Shown here in pieces: positions 17,261 to 25,463 of a stretch of 64,000 bases of DNA (position 1 is the stretch's first letter; each line of letters starts with the position of its first letter). The position numbers and the translations under genes are program-made. Under the pieces are notes generated by a model. That model ran no database searches. It had not been told where the DNA came from and was given only the letters and a program-made list of their open reading frames with translations. The DNA lies in the NCBI RefSeq assembly GCF_014654895.1, contig NZ_BNBE01000004.1:1178001-1242000 (forward strand), read 5' to 3'. The DNA is from Streptomyces filamentosus (GTDB taxonomy: Bacteria; Actinomycetota; Actinomycetes; Streptomycetales; Streptomycetaceae).

Positions 17261-17435
17261 TCGCGCCCGGCCCACGACGCCGCCCCGCACCCTGGTCACG
17301 AGTCCGGCAGCCTGCACTCTCCCGCCGGAACCGGTGCGCCGCCGCCCGTCGCCCGAAGCGGCTCGCCGCACGGGCGACGGGACGTCGTGCCGAACCCTCC
17401 GGCGCTCCCTGAGCCGTGCCGGATCAGAGAAGTTC

Positions 17436-17458
17436 CTGTGCATACGTTCGAAAAAGGG
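17436..17458 (+). promoter_or_regulatory. Possible SigB-type promoter for the GlsB-like gene
   Basis: GTGC followed about 14 bp later by GGGTGT, some 70 bp before ATG 17528, is a loose match to the Streptomyces SigB/SigH-type pattern (GnnT, about 15 bp, GGGTAY). It fits a general-stress membrane gene, but the -35 is weak. Confidence 0.25.
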
Positions 17459-17527
17459 TGTTTGGCGGCGCCGGATCGGTGCAGACGGAGCTTACGAACA
17501 TCTCAGGAGAGCAACCGGAGGCGCATC

Positions 17528-17800
17528 ATGGGCATCATCGCGTGGATCATCATCGGCCTGCTGGCCGGCGCGATCGCCAAGGCTCTCATGCCGGGCAGGG
17601 ACCCCGGCGGCATCATCATCACCATGCTCATCGGCATCGCCGGCGGCCTGCTCGGCGGCTGGCTCGGCAAGGTGATCTTCGGCGTCGACTCCATCGACGG
17701 ATTCTTCGACCTCTCCACCTGGATCGCCGCCGTCATCGGCTCGATGATCCTTCTCGCCCTCTACCGTCTCCTCGCGGGCGGCCGGCGCCGGCACGCCTGA
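17528..17800 (+). CDS. GlsB/YeaQ/YmgE-type stress membrane protein
   Basis: 90 residues with three predicted transmembrane helices: GIIAWIIIGLLAGAIAKALMPG, GIIITMLIGIAGGLLGGWLG and STWIAAVIGSMILLALYRLL. The family signature MPGRDPGGIIIT...G..GG is present. YeaQ/GlsB-type proteins are small inner-membrane stress proteins, often in general-stress regulons. ATG 17528 follows CGGAGG. A strong terminator sits 24 bp after the stop. Confidence 0.9.
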   Translation: MGIIAWIIIGLLAGAIAKALMPGRDPGGIIITMLIGIAGGLLGGWLGKVIFGVDSIDGFFDLSTWIAAVIGSMILLALYRLLAGGRRRHA

Positions 17801-17823
17801 CCCGGCCCCGGGCCGACGCACCC

Positions 17824-17863
17824 GGAAGGTCCCCCTTCCCGCTCGCGGGCAGGGGGACCTTCC
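17824..17863 (+). terminator. 13-bp perfect stem terminator after GlsB-like gene
   Basis: GGAAGGTCCCCCT (17824-17836) pairs perfectly with AGGGGGACCTTCC (17851-17863) across a 14-nt loop, 24 bp past the stop. Confidence 0.8.
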
Positions 17864-18158
17864 GCGTGTGCGGGGGGGCGACCCGAGCGGCGACGTCCCG
17901 GGGGCCGATCGTCGGCCGGGCGGACCAGGCACGCGCTCCCCCGGGCCGTGCGGGCCCGCGCTGTTTCGCGAGCGTGGGCGGGTGTGCGAGGCTGAAGGGA
18001 CACGAGACCGGCCCGTCCTACGAGCGGCGGCCTTGGGGGATCCGGGAGTTGCCCCCACTCCGGGCACCCGGACCCCACCATCGTCGTGCACCCCCTCTTG
18101 CCGAACCGGGGTGTTTCGTCTGTGGTCTCACCAACCCCCGGAAGGGGGCGGATCCCGC
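17864..18158 (+). other. Upstream region of STAS gene
   Basis: No gene is seen. A CCCCC-GGAA-GGGGG hairpin at 18135-18148 covers the ribosome-binding region of the STAS gene 11 nt before its ATG, which could reduce its translation. Confidence 0.4.
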
Positions 18159-18506
18159 ATGAACGTCATCACCACCATCACCGGCACCACCGCCCGCGTC
18201 ACCCCCTACGGAGAGATCGACTTCGACGCCCTGCCCTCGCTGCACGCCGCAGTGGACCGGTTGCCGCCCCTCGTCACCCTCCTGCTGTGGGACCTGGGAC
18301 ACACGCCCTTCACCGACGTGGCCGGTCTGCGCCTGGTGTTCGGCCACGCCCCGGAGAGCAGCCCGCACCGCAGGACGGCGGTGACGAGGCTGCACGACCA
18401 GCCCCTTCACCTTCTGCTGCTGGCCGCCGACCTCTTTCCCGCCGCCTACGACATCTCCCGGCTCGTCCCCGACACCCCCGCCGGCCTGATGGGCCCCCGG
18501 CCCTGA
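18159..18506 (+). CDS. STAS-domain protein (anti-sigma antagonist-like)
   Basis: 115 residues with a STAS-like pattern: an N-terminal strand RVTPYGEIDFDALPSLHAAV and the loop-helix PFTDVAGLRLVFGHA. That position normally holds the phosphorylatable Ser/Thr (DSSG); here it reads TDVAG, so the usual phosphoserine is missing. The protein may be a non-phosphorylatable antagonist or a structural partner. Neighbouring STAS and phosphatase genes support a partner-switching role. ATG 18159 follows the GGAAGGGGG site that lies in a small hairpin. Confidence 0.65.
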   Translation: MNVITTITGTTARVTPYGEIDFDALPSLHAAVDRLPPLVTLLLWDLGHTPFTDVAGLRLVFGHAPESSPHRRTAVTRLHDQPLHLLLLAADLFPAAYDISRLVPDTPAGLMGPRP

Positions 18507-18585
18507 GCAGCCCCGGGACCGGACTTCCCGACGAGGGCCCCGGAACGGACCGGACCCTGACGGGCGACCCCGCCCCGCCGTGCTC

Positions 18586-18882
18586 TCAGGCGTCGGTCTC
18601 GTGGACGGTGGTGAGCTCGGCGAGGCCCGAGATCGTCAGGACGGGAGTGAGCAGCGGGCGCGCGACGAGTTCGACGCGGTGCGAGTGGGCGAACAGCACG
18701 CTCAGGGCGGCGCTGTCGAGGTACTCGACCTCCGTGAGATCGACGACGAGCCGGCCCGCCAGGGCGTCGAGGGAGGCCGCGAGGGCGTCGGCGTTGCTCA
18801 TGTCGATCTCGCCCACCACCTTCAGGACCGGGGTGCCGTCCGTCCGGCGGCCGGGGGTGAGGGTGAGCGGTGTCGTGGTCAT
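18586..18882 (-). CDS. STAS anti-sigma factor antagonist
   Basis: 98 residues with a full STAS domain: VLKVVGEIDMSNADALAASL, LVVDLTEVEYLDSAALSVLFAH. The serine in DSAAL sits at the canonical phosphorylation position. ATG 18882 overlaps the stop of the giant upstream phosphatase gene by 4 nt (ATGA). This places the substrate directly beside an enzyme that has both PP2C-type phosphatase and RsbW-like kinase domains, an obvious cognate pair. Confidence 0.88.
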   Translation of the reverse strand: MTTTPLTLTPGRRTDGTPVLKVVGEIDMSNADALAASLDALAGRLVVDLTEVEYLDSAALSVLFAHSHRVELVARPLLTPVLTISGLAELTTVHETDA

Positions 18883-21800
18883 GGGGCGATCCTCGTGCGC
18901 ATGTCGACGGTGGTCCCGGCCGGCCCGGGGGTGAGGGTGACCTCGTGCATCAGGGCGCGCATGAGGGTCACTCCGCGGCCGCGGTGGGGACGGGACCCGG
19001 GATCGGGTCGTTTCCAGCGGCCCGTGTCCTCGACGCTGAGCCGCAGTTCGCTGCCGAGGGCCTCGGCACGCAGGCGCACGGCGCCGCCGGGAGAGTTCCG
19101 GTGGCCGTGCTCGATCGCGTTGGCGCACGCCTCCCCGGCCGCGACGAGGACGTTCTGCACCGTCCGCGGAGGCAGGTCGCACCGGCCGAGCCAGCTGCGG
19201 AGGGCCCGGCGCACCGTCGCGAGCTGTCCCGATTCCGCGGAGAACGCCACGTCGAGGGGGGCGGGGAGGCGGTGGAGCAGGAGGGCGACGTCGTCGTCGT
19301 AGCCGCCCGCCGGAGCCAGCCGGGCCAGGAGGTCGCCGGCGAGGACGTCGAGGTTCGTGTCACGGCCGTCCCGCAGGCCGCGGGCCGCTTCGGCGATGCC
19401 GTGGACGAGGGGGACGCGACGGCGTTCGACCAGACCGTCCGTGTAGAGCAGCAGCGTGGCACGGGCCGGCACGGTGCACGTGCCGGTCGGGCGGTCCCTC
19501 CCCGGGGCGACGGCGAGGGGGACGGAGCGGCCGTCCTCCAACAGGATCGTGGTGCCGTCCGGGTGGGCGAGGACGCCGGGAGGGTGTCCGGCGCTGGAAT
19601 AGGTGAGGTTGCCGGTCCTGTCGTCGAGCACGCCGCAGAACACTGTGGTGCACAGCGCGCCGGGAACGTCGACGGCGAAGTGGTCGAGCGCCATGAGGAC
19701 CCCGGCCGGGTCCGGGTTCCGCAGGAGCAGTGCCCGGCAGGCGCTGCGGAGCTGGCCCATGACCGCGGCGGCTTCGAGTCCGCGGCCGACGCAGTCCCCG
19801 ACGACGATGCCGATGCGTCCGTCGGGAAGCGGCACGGCGTCGTACCAGTCGCCGCCCACTTCGAGGGGCCGGACGGCCGGTTCGTAGCGCACGGCGAACC
19901 CCTCGGGGAGCCGGGAGGGACCGAGTACGGCCCGCTGCAGCGCGAGTGCGGTCTCCCGGTCCCGGTCGATCTGCCGGGCGCGGGTCAGCGCCTGTGCCAG
20001 ACGGCCCGCCAGCAAGGACAGCAGCAGTCCGTCCTCCTCGGTGAAGGGACGCCGGTGACCGAGGTCGATCCGGAGGACGAGGGGGCCGTCGGGGTGCTCC
20101 AGGCGGACGGCGGCGCCGGAGCCGTCCGCGACCGGCGTGAGCGCGGGCCTCCCGCGCAGCCCGGTCAGCAGCAGTCGTTCCTCGGCGGGGAGCCCGTCCC
20201 ACGTCACCGGCGCCCCCGCCACGGTCAGCTCGGGCCGGTCCCCGTCCGTGAAGACGGCGGCCGTCACCCGGCGCGCGCGCCACAGGCTCCGCAGTTCGTC
20301 CAGCGCGTCGGCGAGTGCTTCGGCCGCGCTGCCGGACTCCGACAGACGGGAGCCGAAGGCGGCCAGGGCGCCGTCACGCCGGACGGCCTGGTGCTCGGCG
20401 GTGACGTCGCGGAAGGTGCCCACGACGACGCGCCGGCCGGTGTCGGGGTCCTGGACCCGGGCGAGGGCGGCGCTCACCCAGACCCGCCGGCCGTCCCGGT
20501 GGGTGAGGGGGACGGTGAAGGAGCCCTTCGTCGTCCGGTCCAAGCGGTCGAAGGACTCCTCGACCTGCCGGCGGGCCTCCGGGTCGAGCTCGGGGTCGGG
20601 CCACCACGGAGGGACGGGCGCGTACGGCAGTCCCTCGGGCCCGTGGCCGAGGATGTCGGTGAAGGCGGCGTTGACCTCCACGACGGCGCCCGTCTCGTCG
20701 CAGACGAAGAAGCCTTCCTGGAGGGAGTCCACGAGGGCGGTGCGCCAGCGCGCCTGGTGGTTGCGGAGCCGGGCGAGTTCCACGGTGGCGCGCACCCGGG
20801 CGAGGAGTTCGACGGCCGCGAAGGGCTTGACGAGGTAGTCGTCGGAGCCCGCCCGCAGACCCTCGACGGAGGCTTCCTGGCCGGCCCGGGCGGAGAGCAG
20901 CAGGACGGGGACGGTGGCGGTGCGGGGGTCGGCGCGCAGCGCGGTCACGAGCGCCAGACCGTCCAGGCGGGGCATCATCACGTCGCTGACGACCAGGTCG
21001 GGCACCTGGGCGCGGACCGCGGCGAGGGCCGCCTGGCCGTCGGGCACCCCCCGCACCTCGTAACCGGCACCGGACAGCAGACGGGTGAGGTACTCGCGCA
21101 TGTCCGCGTTGTCGTCGGCGACGAGGACCTTCGCGGCGGCCGCCGCGACGGGTCCTCCCCCCGGCTCGGAGGCGGTCCCGGCACCGGCCCGCGTACCGGC
21201 CCCCGCACCGCTGGGGGCCACGGCCGCACCGCTCCCGTCCGGTGCGTCGGCCGGTCCCGGGACCGTCCCTCCGCCGGGCAGCCAGCGCAGTGCCTCCTGG
21301 AGGTACGGTTCGGCCGCCCCGCCCCCCTCACCCGGCGGGGCCGCGGGCACCACCGCGTCCGCGGGCAGGTGTGCGGTGCCGAACGGCAGACGGATCGTGA
21401 ACCGGGTGCCCTCCCCCACCACGGACTCGGCGGTGATGGTGCCGCCGTGCAGTCCGACCAGCTCCCGGACCAGGGCGAGTCCGATTCCGCTGCCCTCACC
21501 GGAGCGCGCGCGGGCGTTCTCGACGCGGTGGAAGCGCTCGAACAGCCGGGGGACCTCGTGGGCCGGCACCCCGGTGCCGGTGTCGGTGACCGTCACCACC
21601 GCGTCCGTGCGCTCCGAGCGCACGGACACGCCGATCGTTCCCTCGAAGGTGAACTTGAGCGCGTTGGACAGCAGGTTGAGGACCACCTTCTCCCACATGC
21701 CGCGGTCCACGTACACCGGGGCTTCCAGAGGGCGGCAGTCGACCACGAGGGCGAGGCCGGCCCTGTCGATGGCGGAACGGAACACTCCGGCCAGGTCGGC

Positions 21801-23105
21801 GGTGGCCGTGGCGAGGTCCACGGGCTCGTAGCGTCCTGCCAGGCGACCGGCCTCGATCTGGGAGAAGTCGAGCAGGTCGTTGACCAGCCTGCCCATCCGG
21901 AGCCCGTTGCGGCGGATGACGTCGAGTTCGTCGCGCACCGCGGGACCGGCGTCCGCCAGACGGGTGCGCAGCTCCTCCACCGGGCCCGTGATCAGGGTCA
22001 GCGGGGTCCGGAACTCGTGGCTGATGTTGGAGAAGAAGGCGGTCTTGGCGCGGTCGAGCTCGGCGAGCTCCTCGGCCCGCCGCTGCTGTGCCCGATAGCT
22101 GCGCGCACGGGAGATGCCGGCCGCGAGGTGCCCCGCCACGAGTTCGACGAAGCCGCGGTAGTCCTCGTCCAGCGGCCGGTAGCGGTTCAGGGCCGCCACC
22201 AGGAAGCCGTACGGTGCGGCGCCCCGGTCCAGCAGGGGCACGACCAGCGCGTGGGTCGGCGGCTCGGGCCAGGCGCCGCCCGGCAGCCCCTCGTGCTCGG
22301 GGCCGTCCAGAGGAACCAGGGCGGTCTCCTGCCGGCCGGACGCGCGCGCCGGCCACGGCGCCGACGTGTCGTCGGCCGCCAGCACCTCGGGGGCGGCGGG
22401 ATGTCCGGCGGCGATGCCGGTGGTCGCCGCCAGCCGGGCCGAGCCGTCCTCCTGGAACAGGTACGTGAGGGTGAACGGCAGGTCCTCGGCGTTGCGCTCC
22501 ATCTGCCGGCCCGCGAAGACCACCAGTTCCCGCTCGGTCTGCAGGGCGCGGGAGTCCGAGCCCAGGTCCCGGAGCGTGCTCATGCGGCGCTCGGCGATGA
22601 CGCGGTCGGTCTCCTCGCTGACGACGCACAGCACGCCGACGACCCGTCCGTCGTCGTCGCGCAGCGGACTGTACGAGAAGGTGTGGTAGCTCTCCTCGGG
22701 GAACCCGGAGCGCTGCACGAACAGCAGCAGCGCCTCGTCCCACGTGGCACTGCCGGCGAGGACGCTCTCGATCCGTGGACGGACGTCCTCCCAGATCTCC
22801 GGCCAGACCTCCCGCACCGGCCGGCCGAGCGCCCACGGGTACTTGCGTCCCAGCGTGTCGCGCCGGTAGGCGGCGTTGCAGAGGAACGTCAGTTCCGGCC
22901 CCCACGCCAACCACATCGAGAAGCGGGACGACAGCAGGATGCTCACGGCGGTGCGCAGGCTCTGCGGCCAGTCCTCCGGAGGGCCCAGCGGGGTCGCCGC
23001 CCAGTCCACCGCCGCGAGGTCGCGGCCGATCTCCTGGTCGGCGGCGAACACCTCGGGCACCGTCGTCCCCGTCCCGCGGGAGCTCCGGTCCTCACGCTTG
23101 ACCAC
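18879..23105 (-). CDS. Giant hybrid kinase-receiver-PP2C-RsbW fusion
   Basis: 1408 residues, read as PAS (about 30-170), GAF (185-335), HisKA with H363 (NISHEFRTPL), HATPase (470-575, NxxxN, GxGxG, GEGSGIGL), a Gly/Pro linker, receiver (657-780; D664/D665, phosphoacceptor D708, K760), PAS (790-915), GAF (925-1065), SpoIIE/PP2C phosphatase (1085-1265; EVGGDWYDAV, GDCVGRGLEAA, YDDDVALLL) and a C-terminal RsbW-like HATPase (1275-1405; GEACANAIEHG). It could sense a signal, phosphorylate its own receiver and switch the phosphorylation of STAS proteins. The overlapping STAS gene is the likely target. All key catalytic residues seem present. Confidence 0.9.
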   Translation of the reverse strand: MVKREDRSSRGTGTTVPEVFAADQEIGRDLAAVDWAATPLGPPEDWPQSLRTAVSILLSSRFSMWLAWGPELTFLCNAAYRRDTLGRKYPWALGRPVREVWPEIWEDVRPRIESVLAGSATWDEALLLFVQRSGFPEESYHTFSYSPLRDDDGRVVGVLCVVSEETDRVIAERRMSTLRDLGSDSRALQTERELVVFAGRQMERNAEDLPFTLTYLFQEDGSARLAATTGIAAGHPAAPEVLAADDTSAPWPARASGRQETALVPLDGPEHEGLPGGAWPEPPTHALVVPLLDRGAAPYGFLVAALNRYRPLDEDYRGFVELVAGHLAAGISRARSYRAQQRRAEELAELDRAKTAFFSNISHEFRTPLTLITGPVEELRTRLADAGPAVRDELDVIRRNGLRMGRLVNDLLDFSQIEAGRLAGRYEPVDLATATADLAGVFRSAIDRAGLALVVDCRPLEAPVYVDRGMWEKVVLNLLSNALKFTFEGTIGVSVRSERTDAVVTVTDTGTGVPAHEVPRLFERFHRVENARARSGEGSGIGLALVRELVGLHGGTITAESVVGEGTRFTIRLPFGTAHLPADAVVPAAPPGEGGGAAEPYLQEALRWLPGGGTVPGPADAPDGSGAAVAPSGAGAGTRAGAGTASEPGGGPVAAAAAKVLVADDNADMREYLTRLLSGAGYEVRGVPDGQAALAAVRAQVPDLVVSDVMMPRLDGLALVTALRADPRTATVPVLLLSARAGQEASVEGLRAGSDDYLVKPFAAVELLARVRATVELARLRNHQARWRTALVDSLQEGFFVCDETGAVVEVNAAFTDILGHGPEGLPYAPVPPWWPDPELDPEARRQVEESFDRLDRTTKGSFTVPLTHRDGRRVWVSAALARVQDPDTGRRVVVGTFRDVTAEHQAVRRDGALAAFGSRLSESGSAAEALADALDELRSLWRARRVTAAVFTDGDRPELTVAGAPVTWDGLPAEERLLLTGLRGRPALTPVADGSGAAVRLEHPDGPLVLRIDLGHRRPFTEEDGLLLSLLAGRLAQALTRARQIDRDRETALALQRAVLGPSRLPEGFAVRYEPAVRPLEVGGDWYDAVPLPDGRIGIVVGDCVGRGLEAAAVMGQLRSACRALLLRNPDPAGVLMALDHFAVDVPGALCTTVFCGVLDDRTGNLTYSSAGHPPGVLAHPDGTTILLEDGRSVPLAVAPGRDRPTGTCTVPARATLLLYTDGLVERRRVPLVHGIAEAARGLRDGRDTNLDVLAGDLLARLAPAGGYDDDVALLLHRLPAPLDVAFSAESGQLATVRRALRSWLGRCDLPPRTVQNVLVAAGEACANAIEHGHRNSPGGAVRLRAEALGSELRLSVEDTGRWKRPDPGSRPHRGRGVTLMRALMHEVTLTPGPAGTTVDMRTRIAP

Positions 23106-23447
23106 TGGCCGCCCTCTCGTTCCCGTGCGGGGGCGTCCCGTTCCGTCCGTGACGGCGGGTCCACGGCCGCGTCGCCCGCGACCACCGGTCCCGCGTCACG
23201 GGCCGACACGCCCGCGCCCCACGGAAACCCCTCATGATCCGTAGGATAAGCCTGCCACCGCGCCCACGGACGTGGGCGCCCGGCCCCCGGGGCCGGGGAG
23301 CGCACGCCGACCCACGGAATCGCGCGCGGTCGGAGGCCGGTGACACATATTCCGCCGAGCCGTGGAGAGGCGAAGGGTCCAGGGACGACGTCCTGCTCCG
23401 CACGCCCGACCGACGCACCGCACGCCCCCAGCCACACAGGAGAACCG
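23106..23447. other. Divergent intergenic region between signalling genes
   Basis: 342 bp between the leftward 1408-residue hybrid gene and the rightward STAS gene. It should contain both promoters, but no confident consensus is seen. CACAGGAGAA before GTG 23448 is a clear ribosome-binding site. Confidence 0.4.
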
Positions 23448-23804
23448 GTGGACGACCGCACCCTCACCATCAGCCCCCAGCACCCCGTCCCGGGCGTCAC
23501 CGTCCTGGTCGTGGAGGGCGAGCTCGACCACCACACCGCCCCGCTCCTCGCCGACTTCCTCGGCGAGGAGGCGTTCGTCCCGGACGCCCGCGTCGTACTC
23601 GACCTGGCCGGCCTCGCCTATTGCGACTCCACCGGCGTGACCGTCCTCGTCACCGCCTACCAGAAGGCACATGCGGCGCGGTGCGTCCTGGCGCTCGCCG
23701 GACTGAACGACGACCTGTCCCGGGTCTTCGGGATCATGGGCCTGGACCAGGTCTTCACCCTCGTGCCCACGGTCGCGGACGCCCTGGGCCCCGCACGGCC
23801 CTGA
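23448..23804 (+). CDS. STAS anti-sigma factor antagonist
   Basis: 118 residues. VLVVEGELDHHTAPLLADFL and VVLDLAGLAYCDSTGVTVLVTAY form a canonical STAS domain with the phosphorylatable serine in CDSTG. GTG 23448 follows CACAGGAGAA by 4 nt. It is divergent from the giant hybrid gene and convergent with the receiver/PP2C gene, whose stop lies 31 bp away, so both enzymes are candidate regulators. Confidence 0.88.
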   Translation: MDDRTLTISPQHPVPGVTVLVVEGELDHHTAPLLADFLGEEAFVPDARVVLDLAGLAYCDSTGVTVLVTAYQKAHAARCVLALAGLNDDLSRVFGIMGLDQVFTLVPTVADALGPARP

Positions 23805-23834
23805 TGGCGGAAGGACCGTGCCACCGGCCCCCCG

Positions 23835-25463
23835 TCACTCCGAAGGGCCGGTGACGCGGACCGCCATGAGGGCGACGTCGTCCTCCCCGTCGGGCGGGAA
23901 CGCCGCCAGCAGCCCGTCGCACACCTTCTCCGCGTCGGTCTGCAGCGTGCCCAGAACCTCCGACAACCGCGTCAGCGAGTCGCCGAGGTCCTCGTGGCGG
24001 CGCTCGATCAGGCCGTCCGTCGTCATGACGAGTACGGAGCCCGGGGGCGCGGCCACCGGGACCGCCGAGGGCTGCGGGAGCCGCAGCCCGAGAAGGGGCC
24101 CGTGTTCCTCGACGAAGCGGACGCTCCCGTCGGGAGTGCGCAGCAGGGGCGGCAGGTGGCCGGCGTTGGCGACGTGCAGCAGCCCCGTCCCGCCGTCGAC
24201 GAGGACGATGCACAGGGTGAGGGTGAGCTGCGCCTCGACGGCCACGAGGAGGTTCTCGATGCGTTCGAGGATCGCCTGCGGCGAGTGCTCCTCGATCGCG
24301 TAGGCGCGCAGGGCGTGGCGGATCTGCCCCATCAGCATCGCCGCGTCGAGGGAGTGGCCGGCCACGTCGCCGACGGCGAGCAGCAGCCCGTCCCGGGTGG
24401 GCAGGGCTTCGTAGAAGTCGCCGCCGATCTCCGTGTGCTCGCTGGCGGGCAGGTAGCGCACCGCGAGCTCGGCCAGGGAGGAACGGGGCAGGGTGTCGGG
24501 CAGGAAGCTCCGTTGCAGCGTCAGCGCGAGGTCGTGCTCCTCGGTGTAGCTCCGCAGCGCCTCCAGGGCCAGGGCGCACGCCTGGGCCAGTTGGGTGAGC
24601 AGCTGCTCGTCGTCCGGTGTGGCGACGGCCTCGGCGGGCACCGCGAGGCAGACCGGAGGGCGTCCCGGCTTCGCCCTGGCGACGCCGACGGCGAGCGTGC
24701 CCCCGGGTATCAGGTGGGCCGGGAAGCCCGGCCAGGGCCCGGCCGCGACCCGCAGGAGCCGGGTGCCGGTCCGTTCGCCCAGCCCGTGGTGGGACGGCAG
24801 TTCCCGGACGTCGACCTCGCCGGTCTCCACGCCGGGGGACGCCTTCTCGGCCGGCCCCGCCGCGCGGACCGCCGAGGCGGGCTCGCCGTGGGGGGAGATC
24901 AGGGCCGCCACCGCCGTCGTCCCCAGCACGGTCGCGGCGCCCTCCGCCGCCGCGCGGGCGACTTCGGTGGCGCTGTCCGCGCTGTAGAGGAGGTGCGTGG
25001 CCTCGTTGAGGTGGAGGAGGCGGTCGGCCAGGTGCTCGGCCCGGCGCCGGGCGCGGGCGTAGCGCAGGGCGGCGGTGACCGTGGCGAGGAGTTCGTCCGG
25101 GGCGATGGGTTCGGTGAGGTACGCGTCGGCTCCGCGGTTGAGGCCCTGCGTCCGGTCGGTGGCGGTGATCGCCGAGGCGGAGACGTGGATGACGGGGAGG
25201 GCCGCCGTGACGGCGTCCGCCTTGATGCGCTCGCAGACGTCGAAGCCGGTCATGTCCGGCAGGCGCACGTCGACGATGGCGACCTCCGGCAGCGGTCCGC
25301 CGGACGAGAGCAACGCCAGGGCCTGGGTGCCGTCCTCGGCCTCGACGACCGCGTGCCCCGCCCGCGACAGCGTGGTCCTCAGCACGTAACGGTTCGTGGG
25401 GTTGTCGTCGACGATGAGGATGCTCGCCGGCGAGTTGTCGGACGGGGACGGGTCGGGGATCAC
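23835..25463 (-). CDS. Receiver-GAF-PP2C (SpoIIE) phosphatase
   Basis: 542 residues. The receiver domain (15-130) has D19/D20 and phosphoacceptor D65 (IVDVRLPD), but the invariant lysine is replaced by glutamate (YLTEP, E118). A GAF-like domain spans about 150-300. The SpoIIE/PP2C domain spans 325-535 (EIGGDFYEAL, GDVAGHSLDAA, EDDVALMAV). It should dephosphorylate a STAS antagonist. It is the last gene of the overlapping stressosome operon, so it is the probable output. The K-to-E change may alter phosphorylation-induced switching. Confidence 0.9.
   Translation of the reverse strand: MIPDPSPSDNSPASILIVDDNPTNRYVLRTTLSRAGHAVVEAEDGTQALALLSSGGPLPEVAIVDVRLPDMTGFDVCERIKADAVTAALPVIHVSASAITATDRTQGLNRGADAYLTEPIAPDELLATVTAALRYARARRRAEHLADRLLHLNEATHLLYSADSATEVARAAAEGAATVLGTTAVAALISPHGEPASAVRAAGPAEKASPGVETGEVDVRELPSHHGLGERTGTRLLRVAAGPWPGFPAHLIPGGTLAVGVARAKPGRPPVCLAVPAEAVATPDDEQLLTQLAQACALALEALRSYTEEHDLALTLQRSFLPDTLPRSSLAELAVRYLPASEHTEIGGDFYEALPTRDGLLLAVGDVAGHSLDAAMLMGQIRHALRAYAIEEHSPQAILERIENLLVAVEAQLTLTLCIVLVDGGTGLLHVANAGHLPPLLRTPDGSVRFVEEHGPLLGLRLPQPSAVPVAAPPGSVLVMTTDGLIERRHEDLGDSLTRLSEVLGTLQTDAEKVCDGLLAAFPPDGEDDVALMAVRVTGPSE

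Noticed and set aside
18870..23237. A 1455-codon plus-strand frame opposite the hybrid kinase
   Set aside because: The minus-strand gene has clear catalytic motifs; the plus frame is low-complexity Gly/Ala/Arg.
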